Position numbers and translations under genes: made by a program. Of a DNA stretch of 11,268 nucleotides, positions 1-7,057 are shown piece by piece. The DNA lies in the NCBI GenBank assembly GCA_003157225.1, contig PMIZ01000521.1, forward strand, positions 1-11,268. The letters run 5' to 3'. The notes beneath the pieces are model-generated. The model made no database searches. It saw only the letters and a list, made by a program, of their open reading frames with translations, and was not told the origin of the DNA. This stretch comes from Actinomycetota bacterium. Its GTDB lineage: Bacteria; Actinomycetota; Thermoleophilia; RBG-16-64-13. The stretch's first letter is position 1; every line of letters starts with the position of its first letter.

Positions 1-1144
1 CGGCGCGACCACCACCGCCGGCGCCACCACTACGGTGAGTGCAGCCGCCGCAACGGAGACCCTCAAGGTCGGGGCCATCCTATCTCTGACCGACTGGTAC
101 TCGGCGGTGGACGCGGCCGACAAGGTGGACCTCGAATACGTCGCCAAGATGATCAACGACGATGGCGGTATCAAAGTCCAGGGCAAGGGCTACGCGGTGG
201 AGTTGGTCATAGAGGACGGCAAGAGCACGCTCGACGGGAACACCGCCGCCGCCACAAAGCTCGTTCTTGATGACAAGCTGCAGTTCGTAGTCGGTCCAGG
301 AGCGTTCTTCAACGAGGCTACCACGCCGATCTTCGAGCAGAACAAAGTCCTGCACGTCGCGAACTATAACGGCCTCAACCCTGCTGAGATGAACAAGGAT
401 ACCTCGTACGCGTTCCTCGGTCTCGACCCGATCACGCAGCAGTCGGCCACGCTGAAGTCGCTCAAGCAGTACTATCCCGACACCAAGAACGTCTGCCTGG
501 CCACCGAAGACGCGACCTACCCCGGCTTTCAGAAGGGCTTTGCGGACCTCGTGGCCAGGACCGGCATCACCCTCTCGGGCGATCCGGTGCTGTTCTCCAC
601 CAGCGCCGAGGACTACAACCCCATCGCCTCCAAGATAAAGGCCCAGAACCCCTCCGCCGTGTGGATGGCCATCGGCATCGACCCATCCTTCTTCGGTATC
701 GTCAAGGGGCTGCGTACCCTGGGCTACACGGGGCCCATCGCCTTCCCGGTCGACGTTCCGTCGGTGGTCGGCGCTCTTGCCAATGCAGCGACCGGCATCG
801 TCGGCATCCTGAGCAAGCAGGTCGAAGACCCGTACATTGCGGCGCCGATGAAGGCGCTCTTGGAGATGGGTGACACGAAACGGCACGTGTTCGGCTTGTC
901 CCCGAACTCACTCTACATGCTGAGGTATGCGATCGAGGCCGCCAATAGTCTGGATCCGACCGCGGTCAGGGACAAGTGGTCGACGATGACCAGCATCCCG
1001 ACGCTCTACGGTGACGGATTCCCGAGTGGGAACAAGCTGTACGGTCTGCCGAACCATGCTTGGGCCTATCCGGTCCCCGTGTGCCTCATCAACAACGCGA
1101 AAGCCGAGTACAAGCCCTGGATCCTTCCGGACGTGACCCCGTAG
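1..1144 (+). CDS. ABC transporter substrate-binding lipoprotein, HAAT family (5' partial)
   Basis: Extracytoplasmic binding protein of the Leu/Ile/Val-type (Peripla_BP_6) family, which captures the solute for the importer encoded just downstream. The reading frame is open from base 2 and gives 380 residues in the window; the true start and signal peptide lie upstream. The first ~18 residues are almost only Ala, Thr and Gly, the flexible linker often found after the lipobox cysteine in actinobacterial lipoproteins, so the GTG at 35 is internal. The mature domain begins around LKVGAILSLTD. It has a family-typical segment VVGPGAFFNEATTPIFEQNK, an EDATYPGFQKGF lobe-hinge region and a C-terminal half with SPNSLYMLRYAIEAAN. 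The usual GPLTG-like ligand loop reads SLTDWYSAVDAAD, so the ligand need not be a branched-chain amino acid; family members also bind amides, urea and aromatic acids. Family assignment is firm, the ligand unknown. Confidence 0.93.
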   Translation, partial: GATTTAGATTTVSAAAATETLKVGAILSLTDWYSAVDAADKVDLEYVAKMINDDGGIKVQGKGYAVELVIEDGKSTLDGNTAAATKLVLDDKLQFVVGPGAFFNEATTPIFEQNKVLHVANYNGLNPAEMNKDTSYAFLGLDPITQQSATLKSLKQYYPDTKNVCLATEDATYPGFQKGFADLVARTGITLSGDPVLFSTSAEDYNPIASKIKAQNPSAVWMAIGIDPSFFGIVKGLRTLGYTGPIAFPVDVPSVVGALANAATGIVGILSKQVEDPYIAAPMKALLEMGDTKRHVFGLSPNSLYMLRYAIEAANSLDPTAVRDKWSTMTSIPTLYGDGFPSGNKLYGLPNHAWAYPVPVCLINNAKAEYKPWILPDVTP

Positions 1145-1173
1145 TGGGGCACAGTTAGCTGATACGTCAAGAC

Positions 1174-1230
1174 GAGCCGGCTGGTGTGGTCAGTACGCGT
1201 GCGTCCGACCAGCTCTGCACCAGCCGGCTC
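1174..1230 (+). promoter_or_regulatory. Intercistronic stem-loop between binding protein and permease genes
   Basis: A perfect 13-bp inverted repeat: GAGCCGGCTGGTG at 1174-1186 pairs with CACCAGCCGGCTC at 1218-1230. Inside the loop, GGTC (1188-1191) can pair with GACC (1207-1210), and ACG (1195-1197) with CGT (1202-1204), so the RNA could form one long, interrupted hairpin. No T-run follows the right arm (the next bases are CCTGCTGCAAAAAG), so it does not look like an intrinsic terminator. In operons where the binding protein is needed in excess over the membrane parts, such hairpins protect the upstream mRNA from 3' exonucleases; that role is inferred here. A protein-binding operator is the alternative. 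Confidence 0.7.
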
Positions 1231-1263
1231 CCTGCTGCAAAAAGAAACGATAGGTTGGTTAGC

Positions 1264-2118
1264 GTGGACACTGCCGTTCAGACACTCATCAACGTGGTCC
1301 TGCTCGCCGTGGTCTACATCCTCATGGGCATGGGCTTCGCGTTCATCCTCAACTTGCTCGGGATCTTCAACCTGGCCCACGGCGCCATCTTCATGTCTGC
1401 ATCGTACGGCTGCTATCTGCTGGTGGTCAGGCTTCATCTGCCCGGATTCGCAGCCTTTCCCTTGACTGTTCTCGTGGCCGCCGCGATCGGAGTCCTTGTC
1501 GAGAGGTTTCTGTTCAGGCCCATGAAGGCCGACTTCAACCGCACCATGATGGTCTGTATAGCTCTGTCCACCATTATTGTCACCAGCTTCAATCTCACCC
1601 TCGGCACCAAGGTGCTTGCCATCCCCTCTTTCATCGAAGGCACGACGGGTGTCGGCCCGTACCGGGTTCAAAGCGACGCGATCCTGGCTTTCTGTCTTGG
1701 CATCGTGCTCCTCGTTGGGATCATCGTGTTCGTCGGTCACTCGCGCTGGGGAGCCCAGATGCAGGCAGTGACTCAGAATAGGGAAGGCGCTGCATTACAG
1801 GGCATACGATTCAGCCAGATCGCCGCCATCGCCTGCGCGGTGGGCTTTGGACTCGCGGCCGTGGCCGGCGTCTTCATGGGCACGCTGTACAACCTGACCC
1901 CGTTCATGGGCGACATCACGCTCATCAAAGTGCTGATGCTGGTGATCCTGGCTGGAGTGGGCAGTTTCAACGGCATCTTCTACGTTGGCGGCCTCCTGGG
2001 CGTGCTCTACGGGGCGCTACCCATGGTGCTGCGGGGGGGTTGGGTTGACGCGATAGCGTCGGTCATGGTGCTCGCACTACTTGTGATCAGACCCCAAGGA
2101 TTCTTCGGCCATGAATAG
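1264..2118 (+). CDS. LivH-like ABC importer permease
   Basis: First membrane subunit of the HAAT importer, 284 aa, close to the family's usual ~290. About eight hydrophobic segments are visible (roughly residues 10-31, 41-57, 62-82, 94-113, 139-158, 186-208, 220-250 and 260-275). Family motifs are NLAHGAIFM near residue 36, the EAA-like cytoplasmic loop AVTQNREGAALQGI at 168-181 that contacts the ATPase, the Gly-rich LAGVGSFNGIFYVGGLLG near 229, and the C-terminal IRPQGFFG. I chose GTG at 1264 because the protein then begins directly ahead of the first membrane helix as in homologues. The open frame extends back to a GTG at 1186, but that extension would translate the intercistronic inverted repeat and is hydrophilic. 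The Shine-Dalgarno sequence is weak (AGG near 1252). Its 3' end overlaps the next permease by 8 bp. Confidence 0.93.
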   Translation: MDTAVQTLINVVLLAVVYILMGMGFAFILNLLGIFNLAHGAIFMSASYGCYLLVVRLHLPGFAAFPLTVLVAAAIGVLVERFLFRPMKADFNRTMMVCIALSTIIVTSFNLTLGTKVLAIPSFIEGTTGVGPYRVQSDAILAFCLGIVLLVGIIVFVGHSRWGAQMQAVTQNREGAALQGIRFSQIAAIACAVGFGLAAVAGVFMGTLYNLTPFMGDITLIKVLMLVILAGVGSFNGIFYVGGLLGVLYGALPMVLRGGWVDAIASVMVLALLVIRPQGFFGHE

Positions 2119-3100
2119 CGCAAACAAAACCACCAGGACCCGACAATGGACCGGCATCGGCGGTGTGGGCCTCATCCTCGTCGTGCTGGCGCTGCTTCCT
2201 CTGCTGTTAGCGCACTCGTACTACATCCACATCTTGATCCTTGCGTTCATCTACGTCGTCGTTTCGAGCTCCTTCAGGACGATCTCGATATCGGGACAGT
2301 TCAATATCGCTCAAGGCGCCTATATGGGAATCGGCGGCTACGCTGCCGGGCTGTGCTCGGTCTGGCTCCACTGGTCGCCGTGGTTGACCATCCCCCTGGG
2401 AGCCGTGGCCGCTACCGTCGTCGGCAGCGTACTCGCTTTCCCGTTTGCACGTCTCCGGACGATTTACTACGCAATGGGCACACTTTTCCTGGGCTACGTT
2501 GTCATCAACATGTTCACGGTGGGCGGAAAGCTGACCGGCAGCAGCATCGGATTGGCCGGAGTGCACCCGTTGTTCTCCTCCAAGACCCAGTACTACTACG
2601 TGTTCCTGGGCTTCATGATCGTCAGCCTGGCCTGTTTGTACCGGTTCGAGTTCAGCCGTATAGGAACCACGCTGAAAGCCGTGGCGCAGTCTCACCAGGT
2701 GGCCGCGAGTGTCGGTATCAACGAACGGCGCGTCCGCATTCTGGCAGTTGCGTTCGGCAGTTTCTTCACCGGCCTCATGGGAGCGCTCTATTGCCACTAT
2801 ACGGGGGTCGCTTCGCCTGCCAGCTTCGGTTTGGCTGCGACGCTATGGATCATCATGTATGTTCTTGTGGGCGGAATAAACAGCTTCTGGGGCCCGTCGA
2901 TCGGGATCGTGATCCTGATGATCGTCCCCGAGTTCTTCCGCGACCTCAAGGGTTATCTTCCGTACCTTTGGGCCGTCATTCTGCTGATCATCGCGTTCAC
3001 GTTGCCCGACGGCATCGCCGGGTTGCCGAAACTGATCATGGGCCGGATCTCCAACCGCCGTGGCAAGGGGGAGGTGAAGGCCGATGCTTCTGGAGATTAG
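2111..3100 (+). CDS. LivM-like ABC importer permease
   Basis: Second membrane subunit of the importer, 329 aa, expected to pair with the LivH-like subunit to form the translocation pore. Family motifs are SGQFNIAQGAYMGIGGYAAG at 61-80, the RLRTIYYAMGTL segment at 114-125, TGSSIGLAGV at 142-151, the EAA-like loop KAVAQSHQVAASVGIN at 189-204 and PDGIAGL at 299-305. The hydrophilic tail from ~311 is Arg/Lys-rich and cytoplasmic. ATG at 2111 overlaps the previous stop by 8 bp and is preceded by AAGGA (2096-2100), so translation is probably coupled. Its stop lies 17 bp inside the next gene. The family is clear; the solute is not predictable from the permease. Confidence 0.93.
   Translation: MNSANKTTRTRQWTGIGGVGLILVVLALLPLLLAHSYYIHILILAFIYVVVSSSFRTISISGQFNIAQGAYMGIGGYAAGLCSVWLHWSPWLTIPLGAVAATVVGSVLAFPFARLRTIYYAMGTLFLGYVVINMFTVGGKLTGSSIGLAGVHPLFSSKTQYYYVFLGFMIVSLACLYRFEFSRIGTTLKAVAQSHQVAASVGINERRVRILAVAFGSFFTGLMGALYCHYTGVASPASFGLAATLWIIMYVLVGGINSFWGPSIGIVILMIVPEFFRDLKGYLPYLWAVILLIIAFTLPDGIAGLPKLIMGRISNRRGKGEVKADASGD
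3070..3077 (+). promoter_or_regulatory. Strong ribosome binding site for the LivG-like ATPase
   Basis: GGAGGTGA, a near-complete match to the 16S rRNA anti-Shine-Dalgarno sequence, 6 nt before the ATG at 3084 and inside the 3' end of the LivM-like gene. It fixes the start of the ATPase gene and is the strongest such site I see in the window. Confidence 0.8.
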
Positions 3101-3845
3101 CGGATTGACGAAGAGATTCGGTGGACTGAAGGCAGTCAGTGACTTTGACATCGGCGTGGCCGAAGGCGAGATCGTGGGCCTCATCGGCCCGAACGGAGCC
3201 GGCAAGTCAACGGTCTTCAACCTCATCACCGGCGTCCTCCCTGTCACGAGCGGCACGGTCATGTTCCGGGACAAGGACATCACGCGTAGCCAGCCCGACC
3301 AGGTAGCGAAGCTTGGCATCGGTCGCACGTTCCAGCTCAACCCGTTGTTCCCTGACTTCACGGTGCTCCAGAATGTCACCTCATCGTTCCACCTCCACCC
3401 CCACTCGAGCTTGGTGGACATCTTCTTCAACACTCGCAAGTACCGGCGGAACGAGGCGTTCGTTCAAGAGAAGGCGCACGAGGTACTCGGCTTAGTCGGC
3501 CTGTCAAAGGTGGCCAACGAATTGGCGAAGAACCTCGCCCACGGGCACCAGAAGATGCTCGGAGTGGCGCGCGCCCTGGCGACAAAGCCCACGCTTCTGT
3601 TGCTGGACGAGCCGCTGGCCGGGATGAACCCATCGGAGATTCAGTACAGTCTGGACGCCATCCGCGGCATGCGCGACAGCGGGATCACCGTGCTCATCGT
3701 GGAGCACAACATGCAGATCCTCACCCTCTGCGACCGCGTGGTGGTCATCAGTTTCGGCGAGAAGATATGCGAAGGGTTGCCGAGCGAAGTGAGGGCGAAT
3801 TCAGAGGTCATCTCCGCGTACTTTGGAGCTGACTATGTTTGCTGA
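3084..3845 (+). CDS. LivG-like ABC importer ATPase
   Basis: Cytoplasmic ATP-hydrolysing subunit of the importer, 253 aa, normal for LivG. Walker A is GPNGAGKS (35-42), the Q-loop glutamine is in RTFQ (Q84), Walker B is LLLLDEP (171-177) with catalytic Glu176, and the switch histidine is H208 in LIVEHNM. The long insert between Q-loop and signature and the AGMNP stretch after Walker B are LivG traits. The odd point is the ABC signature: instead of the LivG-typical LAYGQQ it reads LAHGHQ (151-156), keeping the glycine but replacing the last glutamine by histidine. The gene overlaps both neighbours (17 bp upstream, 11 bp downstream), consistent with coupled synthesis. It is expected to act as a heterodimer with the LivF-like subunit. 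Confidence 0.94.
   Translation: MLLEISGLTKRFGGLKAVSDFDIGVAEGEIVGLIGPNGAGKSTVFNLITGVLPVTSGTVMFRDKDITRSQPDQVAKLGIGRTFQLNPLFPDFTVLQNVTSSFHLHPHSSLVDIFFNTRKYRRNEAFVQEKAHEVLGLVGLSKVANELAKNLAHGHQKMLGVARALATKPTLLLLDEPLAGMNPSEIQYSLDAIRGMRDSGITVLIVEHNMQILTLCDRVVVISFGEKICEGLPSEVRANSEVISAYFGADYVC
3825..3828 (+). promoter_or_regulatory. Ribosome binding site that decides the LivF-like start
   Basis: GGAG 6 nt before the ATG at 3835. The frame could also open at TTG 3823 or ATG 3847, but TTG 3823 overlaps this site and ATG 3847 is 18 nt away, so ATG 3835 is preferred. Confidence 0.6.
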
Positions 3846-4542
3846 GATGCGAGACATATCCGTTTACTACAACAAGTCCATGGCCGTCAAGGACGTCACC
3901 ATCGAGGTCCCCGAGGCCGGAGTCGTGAGCATCATCGGCGCGAACGGCGCCGGCAAGAGCACCATCCTCAAAGCCCTGGTGGGTCTTGTACCCATCAAGG
4001 ACGGCGAAATAGTGTTTGACGGCAAGAGCATCAGCGGCCTGGAAACCGCAGCGAGGGTCAAGAAGGGCATAGCTCTCGTTCCGGAGGGGCGGCAACTGTT
4101 CCCCTATCTGCCGGTCATGACCAACCTCAAGCTAGGAGCGACCCTACGTAGGGACAAAGCCGGCGTCGCCGAGTCCATGGAATACGTCTTCCAGCTCTTT
4201 CCCCGTCTCCGAGAACGGCTGAGGCAGAACGCCGGGACTCTGAGCGGTGGCGAGCAGCAGATGCTTGCCATTGGCAGGGGCCTTATGGCCGATCCGCGGC
4301 TGCTCTGCCTAGACGAGCCCTCTGTCGGTCTCGCGCCAATCGTGGTCGAGCAGGTGGGAGAAGCGATCAGGGACATCAACAAGCGCGGCATCAGCGTCCT
4401 TCTCGTGGAGCAAAACGCCAACTTGGCGCTTGGTGTCTGCCAGACCGGCTACGTGCTGGAAGTCGGCAGGGTGGTGCTCGCCGGCGACCGGGAGACCATC
4501 CGGTGCAGCGACATCGTGAAGAGGGCTTACCTGGGCGGATAG
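3835..4542 (+). CDS. LivF-like ABC importer ATPase
   Basis: Second ATPase of the importer, 235 aa, the usual LivF size. Walker A GANGAGKS (35-42), a fully canonical signature LSGGE (136-140) in LSGGEQQMLAIGRGL, Walker B LLCLDEP (156-162) followed by SVGLAP, and LLVEQN, where Q193 takes the place of the switch histidine as is normal in LivF. The LVPEGRQLFPYLPVMTNL stretch (81-98) is a LivF hallmark. Because its partner has an altered signature while this one is canonical, the two composite ATP sites of the heterodimer may differ in activity (inference). It overlaps the LivG-like gene by 11 bp, and only 11 bp separate it from the aldo/keto reductase start, so the transporter and the enzymes are probably co-transcribed. 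Confidence 0.94.
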   Translation: MFAEMRDISVYYNKSMAVKDVTIEVPEAGVVSIIGANGAGKSTILKALVGLVPIKDGEIVFDGKSISGLETAARVKKGIALVPEGRQLFPYLPVMTNLKLGATLRRDKAGVAESMEYVFQLFPRLRERLRQNAGTLSGGEQQMLAIGRGLMADPRLLCLDEPSVGLAPIVVEQVGEAIRDINKRGISVLLVEQNANLALGVCQTGYVLEVGRVVLAGDRETIRCSDIVKRAYLGG

Positions 4543-4546
4543 GGAG
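4542..4546 (+). promoter_or_regulatory. Ribosome binding site of the aldo/keto reductase
   Basis: GGGAG, starting on the last base of the LivF-like stop codon, lies 7 nt before GTG 4554. It favours that start over the upstream ATG at 4503, which lies inside the ATPase gene, and over ATG 4563, which is 16 nt away. Confidence 0.6.
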
Positions 4547-4553
4547 CGTCGAA

Positions 4554-5564
4554 GTGCCGCAGATGCAATTTCGCAGAATGGGTAAGTCGGGGCTCAGAGT
4601 CTCGGCTATTGCGCTCGGCACTCTCTGGTTCGGCTCGAAGGTGGACGAACCGACCGCGCTTCGGATAGTCGACCGGGCTCTTGATGCCGGCGTGAACTGC
4701 CTGGACACCGCGGACATCTACGGCAAGGACAGGTGGGACACCCCGGAGAGGGGGCCGTCCGAGGAGATCGTCGGTAGAGCCCTGAGAGGCCGGCGGGAGT
4801 CGCTAGTTCTGGCAACGAAGGTCGCCGCGGTCACCGGACCTGGCGCCAACGACAGAGGGCTCAACCGAAAACACGTGAGGCAGGGCCTGGAGGAAAGCCT
4901 GCGGCGGCTGCAGACAGACTACGTCGACATCTACTATCTGCACGAGCCGGACTACACGACTCCCCTCGAAGAATCGCTCGACACTCTGAACGATCTCGTG
5001 CGTGAGGGAAAGATCCTCTACGTCGGCCTGTCCAACTATTATGCATGGCAGGTCTGCAAAGCTCTGTGGCACACCGACAAGAAGAACCTCGCCGGCATCG
5101 ACTGCATCCAGTTGGTCTACAACCTGGTCGCTCGCGATTGCGAGCTGGAGATGACCAAGCTGTGCGAGGCCGAGGGAGTGGGCATCAACGTGTGGGGCGC
5201 TCTGGCCGGCGGCATGCTTTCCGGGAAGTTCCTCGAATACGACCCCGGCAGGCCGCCTCCGGACGGGGTCAAGCCGTACCCGTCGACGTGGGACCCGAGG
5301 TACTTCGACGCGGTGAGCCGGCTGAAAGAGATCGCTGGCGAGAGGAGCCTTTCCCAGCTATCTCTCGCTTGGATGCTTCACAATCCGCTGGTGAGCTCCA
5401 TCGTCTGCGGGGTCTCTTCGGTGGAGCAGCTCGAAGAGAATCTCGGCTCGCTCGATCTCCGGCTCAGCGCCGACGACCTGAAGGCCTGCGACGAGGTGTG
5501 GCGGACACTGCGGCCGGCGCCGACGATGTTCTACGCGCGGGGCTACGGAATCGATTTCGAATAG
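4554..5564 (+). CDS. Aldo/keto reductase
   Basis: Cytoplasmic NAD(P)H-dependent reductase of the (alpha/beta)8 aldo/keto reductase superfamily, 336 aa, interconverting a carbonyl and an alcohol. The catalytic tetrad is complete: Asp51 and Tyr56 in CLDTADIYG, Lys89 in VLATKV and His130 in YYLHEPD. The GPSEEIVGRALRGRRESLVLATK segment, the SNYYAWQV stretch and the late SLAWMLHNPLVSSIVCGVSS cofactor-binding region (around residues 273-292) resemble the Kv-beta/YghZ-like branch rather than the plant/mammalian AKR1 branch. NADPH is the usual cofactor in this family but I cannot prove it here. The gene follows the importer by 11 bp, so it probably acts on the imported compound or a product of it. 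A 54-bp gap (5565-5618) with no convincing promoter or terminator separates it from the next gene. Confidence 0.93.
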   Translation: MPQMQFRRMGKSGLRVSAIALGTLWFGSKVDEPTALRIVDRALDAGVNCLDTADIYGKDRWDTPERGPSEEIVGRALRGRRESLVLATKVAAVTGPGANDRGLNRKHVRQGLEESLRRLQTDYVDIYYLHEPDYTTPLEESLDTLNDLVREGKILYVGLSNYYAWQVCKALWHTDKKNLAGIDCIQLVYNLVARDCELEMTKLCEAEGVGINVWGALAGGMLSGKFLEYDPGRPPPDGVKPYPSTWDPRYFDAVSRLKEIAGERSLSQLSLAWMLHNPLVSSIVCGVSSVEQLEENLGSLDLRLSADDLKACDEVWRTLRPAPTMFYARGYGIDFE

Positions 5565-5618
5565 TGAGCTCCGCGTCATGTGGCGCGAAGAGAACCTACG
5601 TGAAGGGCAGTTGACACC

Positions 5619-5906
5619 ATGTTGACAGTGACGGCCAAGGTGTGGATCCAGCCAGGCAAGAGCGAGGAATTCATCGCGGCCTACCGGCTGATGAAGCCGC
5701 AGGTCATGCAGGACCCCGGGGCAATCCTCTATGCACTTAACCGCTCGTTGGAGGACCCGAACCAGTTCATCTTCTGTGAGCAGTACGAGAGCGAAGAGGC
5801 TTTCGCCTATCACCTATCGACCGAGCATTTCAAGATTCTAGCAGGGACGATTGACCCCCTGATGTCAGCGCCCGGAGAGATCGGCAAGTGGGTGGAGGTC
5901 GTCTGA
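5619..5906 (+). CDS. ABM-fold (YgiN-like) small protein
   Basis: A 95-aa protein of the antibiotic biosynthesis monooxygenase (ABM) domain family, a dimeric alpha/beta ferredoxin-like fold. The pattern fits from end to end: LTVTAKVWIQPGKSEEF (first strand and helix), DPGAILYALNRS, then FCEQYESEEAFAYHLSTEHF (53-71) with the conserved E-x-YES-x-x-AF-x-x-HL-x-x-x-H motif (H65, H70), and a closing strand KWVEVV. Members include quinol monooxygenases and cofactor-free oxygenases, but many have other or unknown roles, so the name should not be read as a proven reaction. ATG 5619 has AAGGG 11 nt upstream (5603-5607). Its 3' end overlaps the NuoF-like gene by 19 bp, which suggests it is made together with the redox subunits. 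It sits where a NuoE subunit would often be found, but it has no cysteine ligands for a [2Fe-2S] cluster. Confidence 0.85.
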   Translation: MLTVTAKVWIQPGKSEEFIAAYRLMKPQVMQDPGAILYALNRSLEDPNQFIFCEQYESEEAFAYHLSTEHFKILAGTIDPLMSAPGEIGKWVEVV

Positions 5907-7057
5907 TCGAGCGTGAGGCGCTGATCTCGGAGTTGCGCGCGACCGGCCTTCGAGAGAGGGGAGGCGCCGGTCTGCTCGTCGCGGAAAGATGGCAGGCCCT
6001 GCGCGACGCTCCGGGAGAGCAAAGGTACGCCGTATGCAACGCGGTCGATGGCGCCCCGCACGTGCCTACCGCGCGCTTCCTGCTTGGTAGCGACCCCGAG
6101 GCGGTAATCGAAGGGCTGCTCATTGCCGCACAGGCGATCGGGGCGACGCGCGGCGTCGTCGGCGTCAACGCGGGCCATTCCGAGGAGACCGCGCGACTCG
6201 AGCGGGCGATTGAGCAGGTGGGGCGGCGCTGGCGGCTGGAGGCGGGGGAGGCCGGAACGGCGCTACCCTGCGACCTGACGATCCTGGAGCTCCCCGGCTC
6301 GCTGGTCTCCGCCGAAGAAACGGCCATCATCCGAGCACTTGAGAGCAGACAGCCGCTACCCTACTTGCGGGACGACGGAGACGTTCGGGGCGTGCATGGC
6401 GCCCCCACGCTCGTGGAGACTGCGGAGACGCTCGCCGCCGTGGCAGCGGTCTTTCGAGAGGGCGCGGCCGCCCCGGAAGTGAGCACTGTAGTGATGACCG
6501 TCTCGGGCGACGTTTCGCGGCAGCGCACTTTTCGAGTGTCCCTGGGAGCGACCGTAGCCTCGGTGCTCGAGCAGGCAGAAGGCGCGGACCTCGGCGAGCT
6601 CCGCATCAAGGCCGTGCAGTTGGGCGGGCCCACCGGCAGGTTTGTCGCAGGCGACTGTCTCGACAAGCCGATCGCCTTCGGGGGCCCCGAGCAGCCGGAC
6701 TCGGCCAGAGACCGCGGAGACATCGCGGGGGGCATCGAGGTCTTCGGTGGGGGCCGCTGCGCCGTTGAGATGGCCAGGGACGCTATCGCCTATCTGCACG
6801 AGGAATCGTGCGGCAAATGCGTCTTCTGCCGGGAAGGTACTCGCCAAGCGCTCGACATCCTGAACGACATCGTGGAGTGCCGCGCGGAGGCGGAACAGGT
6901 CGAGCTGTTGGTCGAGTTGGGCGAAGCGATGAAGACGGGCAGCATCTGCACGCTTGGCCGGAGGGCCTTCATACCCGTGTCGAGCGCCATGGCAGTGTTC
7001 GCCGAGGACTTCAAGTCTCACCTCGACGGCAAGTGCTGTTCCGGGCAGACCGCATGA
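5888..7057 (+). CDS. NuoF-like Fe-S subunit with degenerate FMN/NADH site
   Basis: A 389-aa relative of the complex I/hydrogenase diaphorase subunit (NuoF, HndC, HydB). From the N-terminus: a truncated flavin domain (~15-190), an SLBB domain (~200-265), and the C-terminal N3 [4Fe-4S] domain with intact ligands C308, C311, C314 (ESCGKCVFCREGT) and C354 (SICTLG). The flavin domain is altered: family RGGAGFPTGLKW reads RGGAGLLVAERW (24-35), CNADEGEPG reads CNAVDGAPH (50-58), and the FMN-binding NN pair in VNNVET is replaced by E177-T178. It probably binds FMN or NADH poorly or not at all, and may serve as an electron wire. The HndC-type thioredoxin-like extension is absent. GTG 5888, with GGAGAG at 5874-5879 (8 nt spacing), is the chosen start; a CTG at 5903 behind GGAGG is possible. 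The stop overlaps the next start as ATGA. Confidence 0.85.
   Translation: MGGGRLIEREALISELRATGLRERGGAGLLVAERWQALRDAPGEQRYAVCNAVDGAPHVPTARFLLGSDPEAVIEGLLIAAQAIGATRGVVGVNAGHSEETARLERAIEQVGRRWRLEAGEAGTALPCDLTILELPGSLVSAEETAIIRALESRQPLPYLRDDGDVRGVHGAPTLVETAETLAAVAAVFREGAAAPEVSTVVMTVSGDVSRQRTFRVSLGATVASVLEQAEGADLGELRIKAVQLGGPTGRFVAGDCLDKPIAFGGPEQPDSARDRGDIAGGIEVFGGGRCAVEMARDAIAYLHEESCGKCVFCREGTRQALDILNDIVECRAEAEQVELLVELGEAMKTGSICTLGRRAFIPVSSAMAVFAEDFKSHLDGKCCSGQTA

Noticed and set aside
80..886. 268-aa open frame on the minus strand inside the binding-protein gene, and many similar minus-strand frames elsewhere
   Set aside because: They lie opposite well-supported genes, show no recognisable domain and have the Arg/Gly/His-rich make-up expected of antisense frames in GC-rich DNA.
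1186..1263. N-terminal extension of the LivH-like permease from GTG 1186
   Set aside because: It would translate the inverted repeat, is hydrophilic and has no counterpart in LivH proteins; GTG 1264 gives the normal length.
2033..2039. Run of seven G as a possible slippage or phase-variation tract in the LivH-like gene
   Set aside because: The frame is intact across it and a single G7 run in GC-rich DNA is unremarkable.
5611..5639. TTGACA at 5611 and again at 5622 as possible -35 promoter elements
   Set aside because: No TATAAT-like sequence lies about 17 bp downstream (CGGCCA at 5634), and the second copy is inside the coding sequence.
6808..7053. Upstream extension of the NuoG-GltD frame to ATG 6808
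   Set aside because: It overlaps the N3 domain of the NuoF-like gene in another frame; ATG 7054 gives the standard [2Fe-2S] N-terminus and an ATGA overlap.
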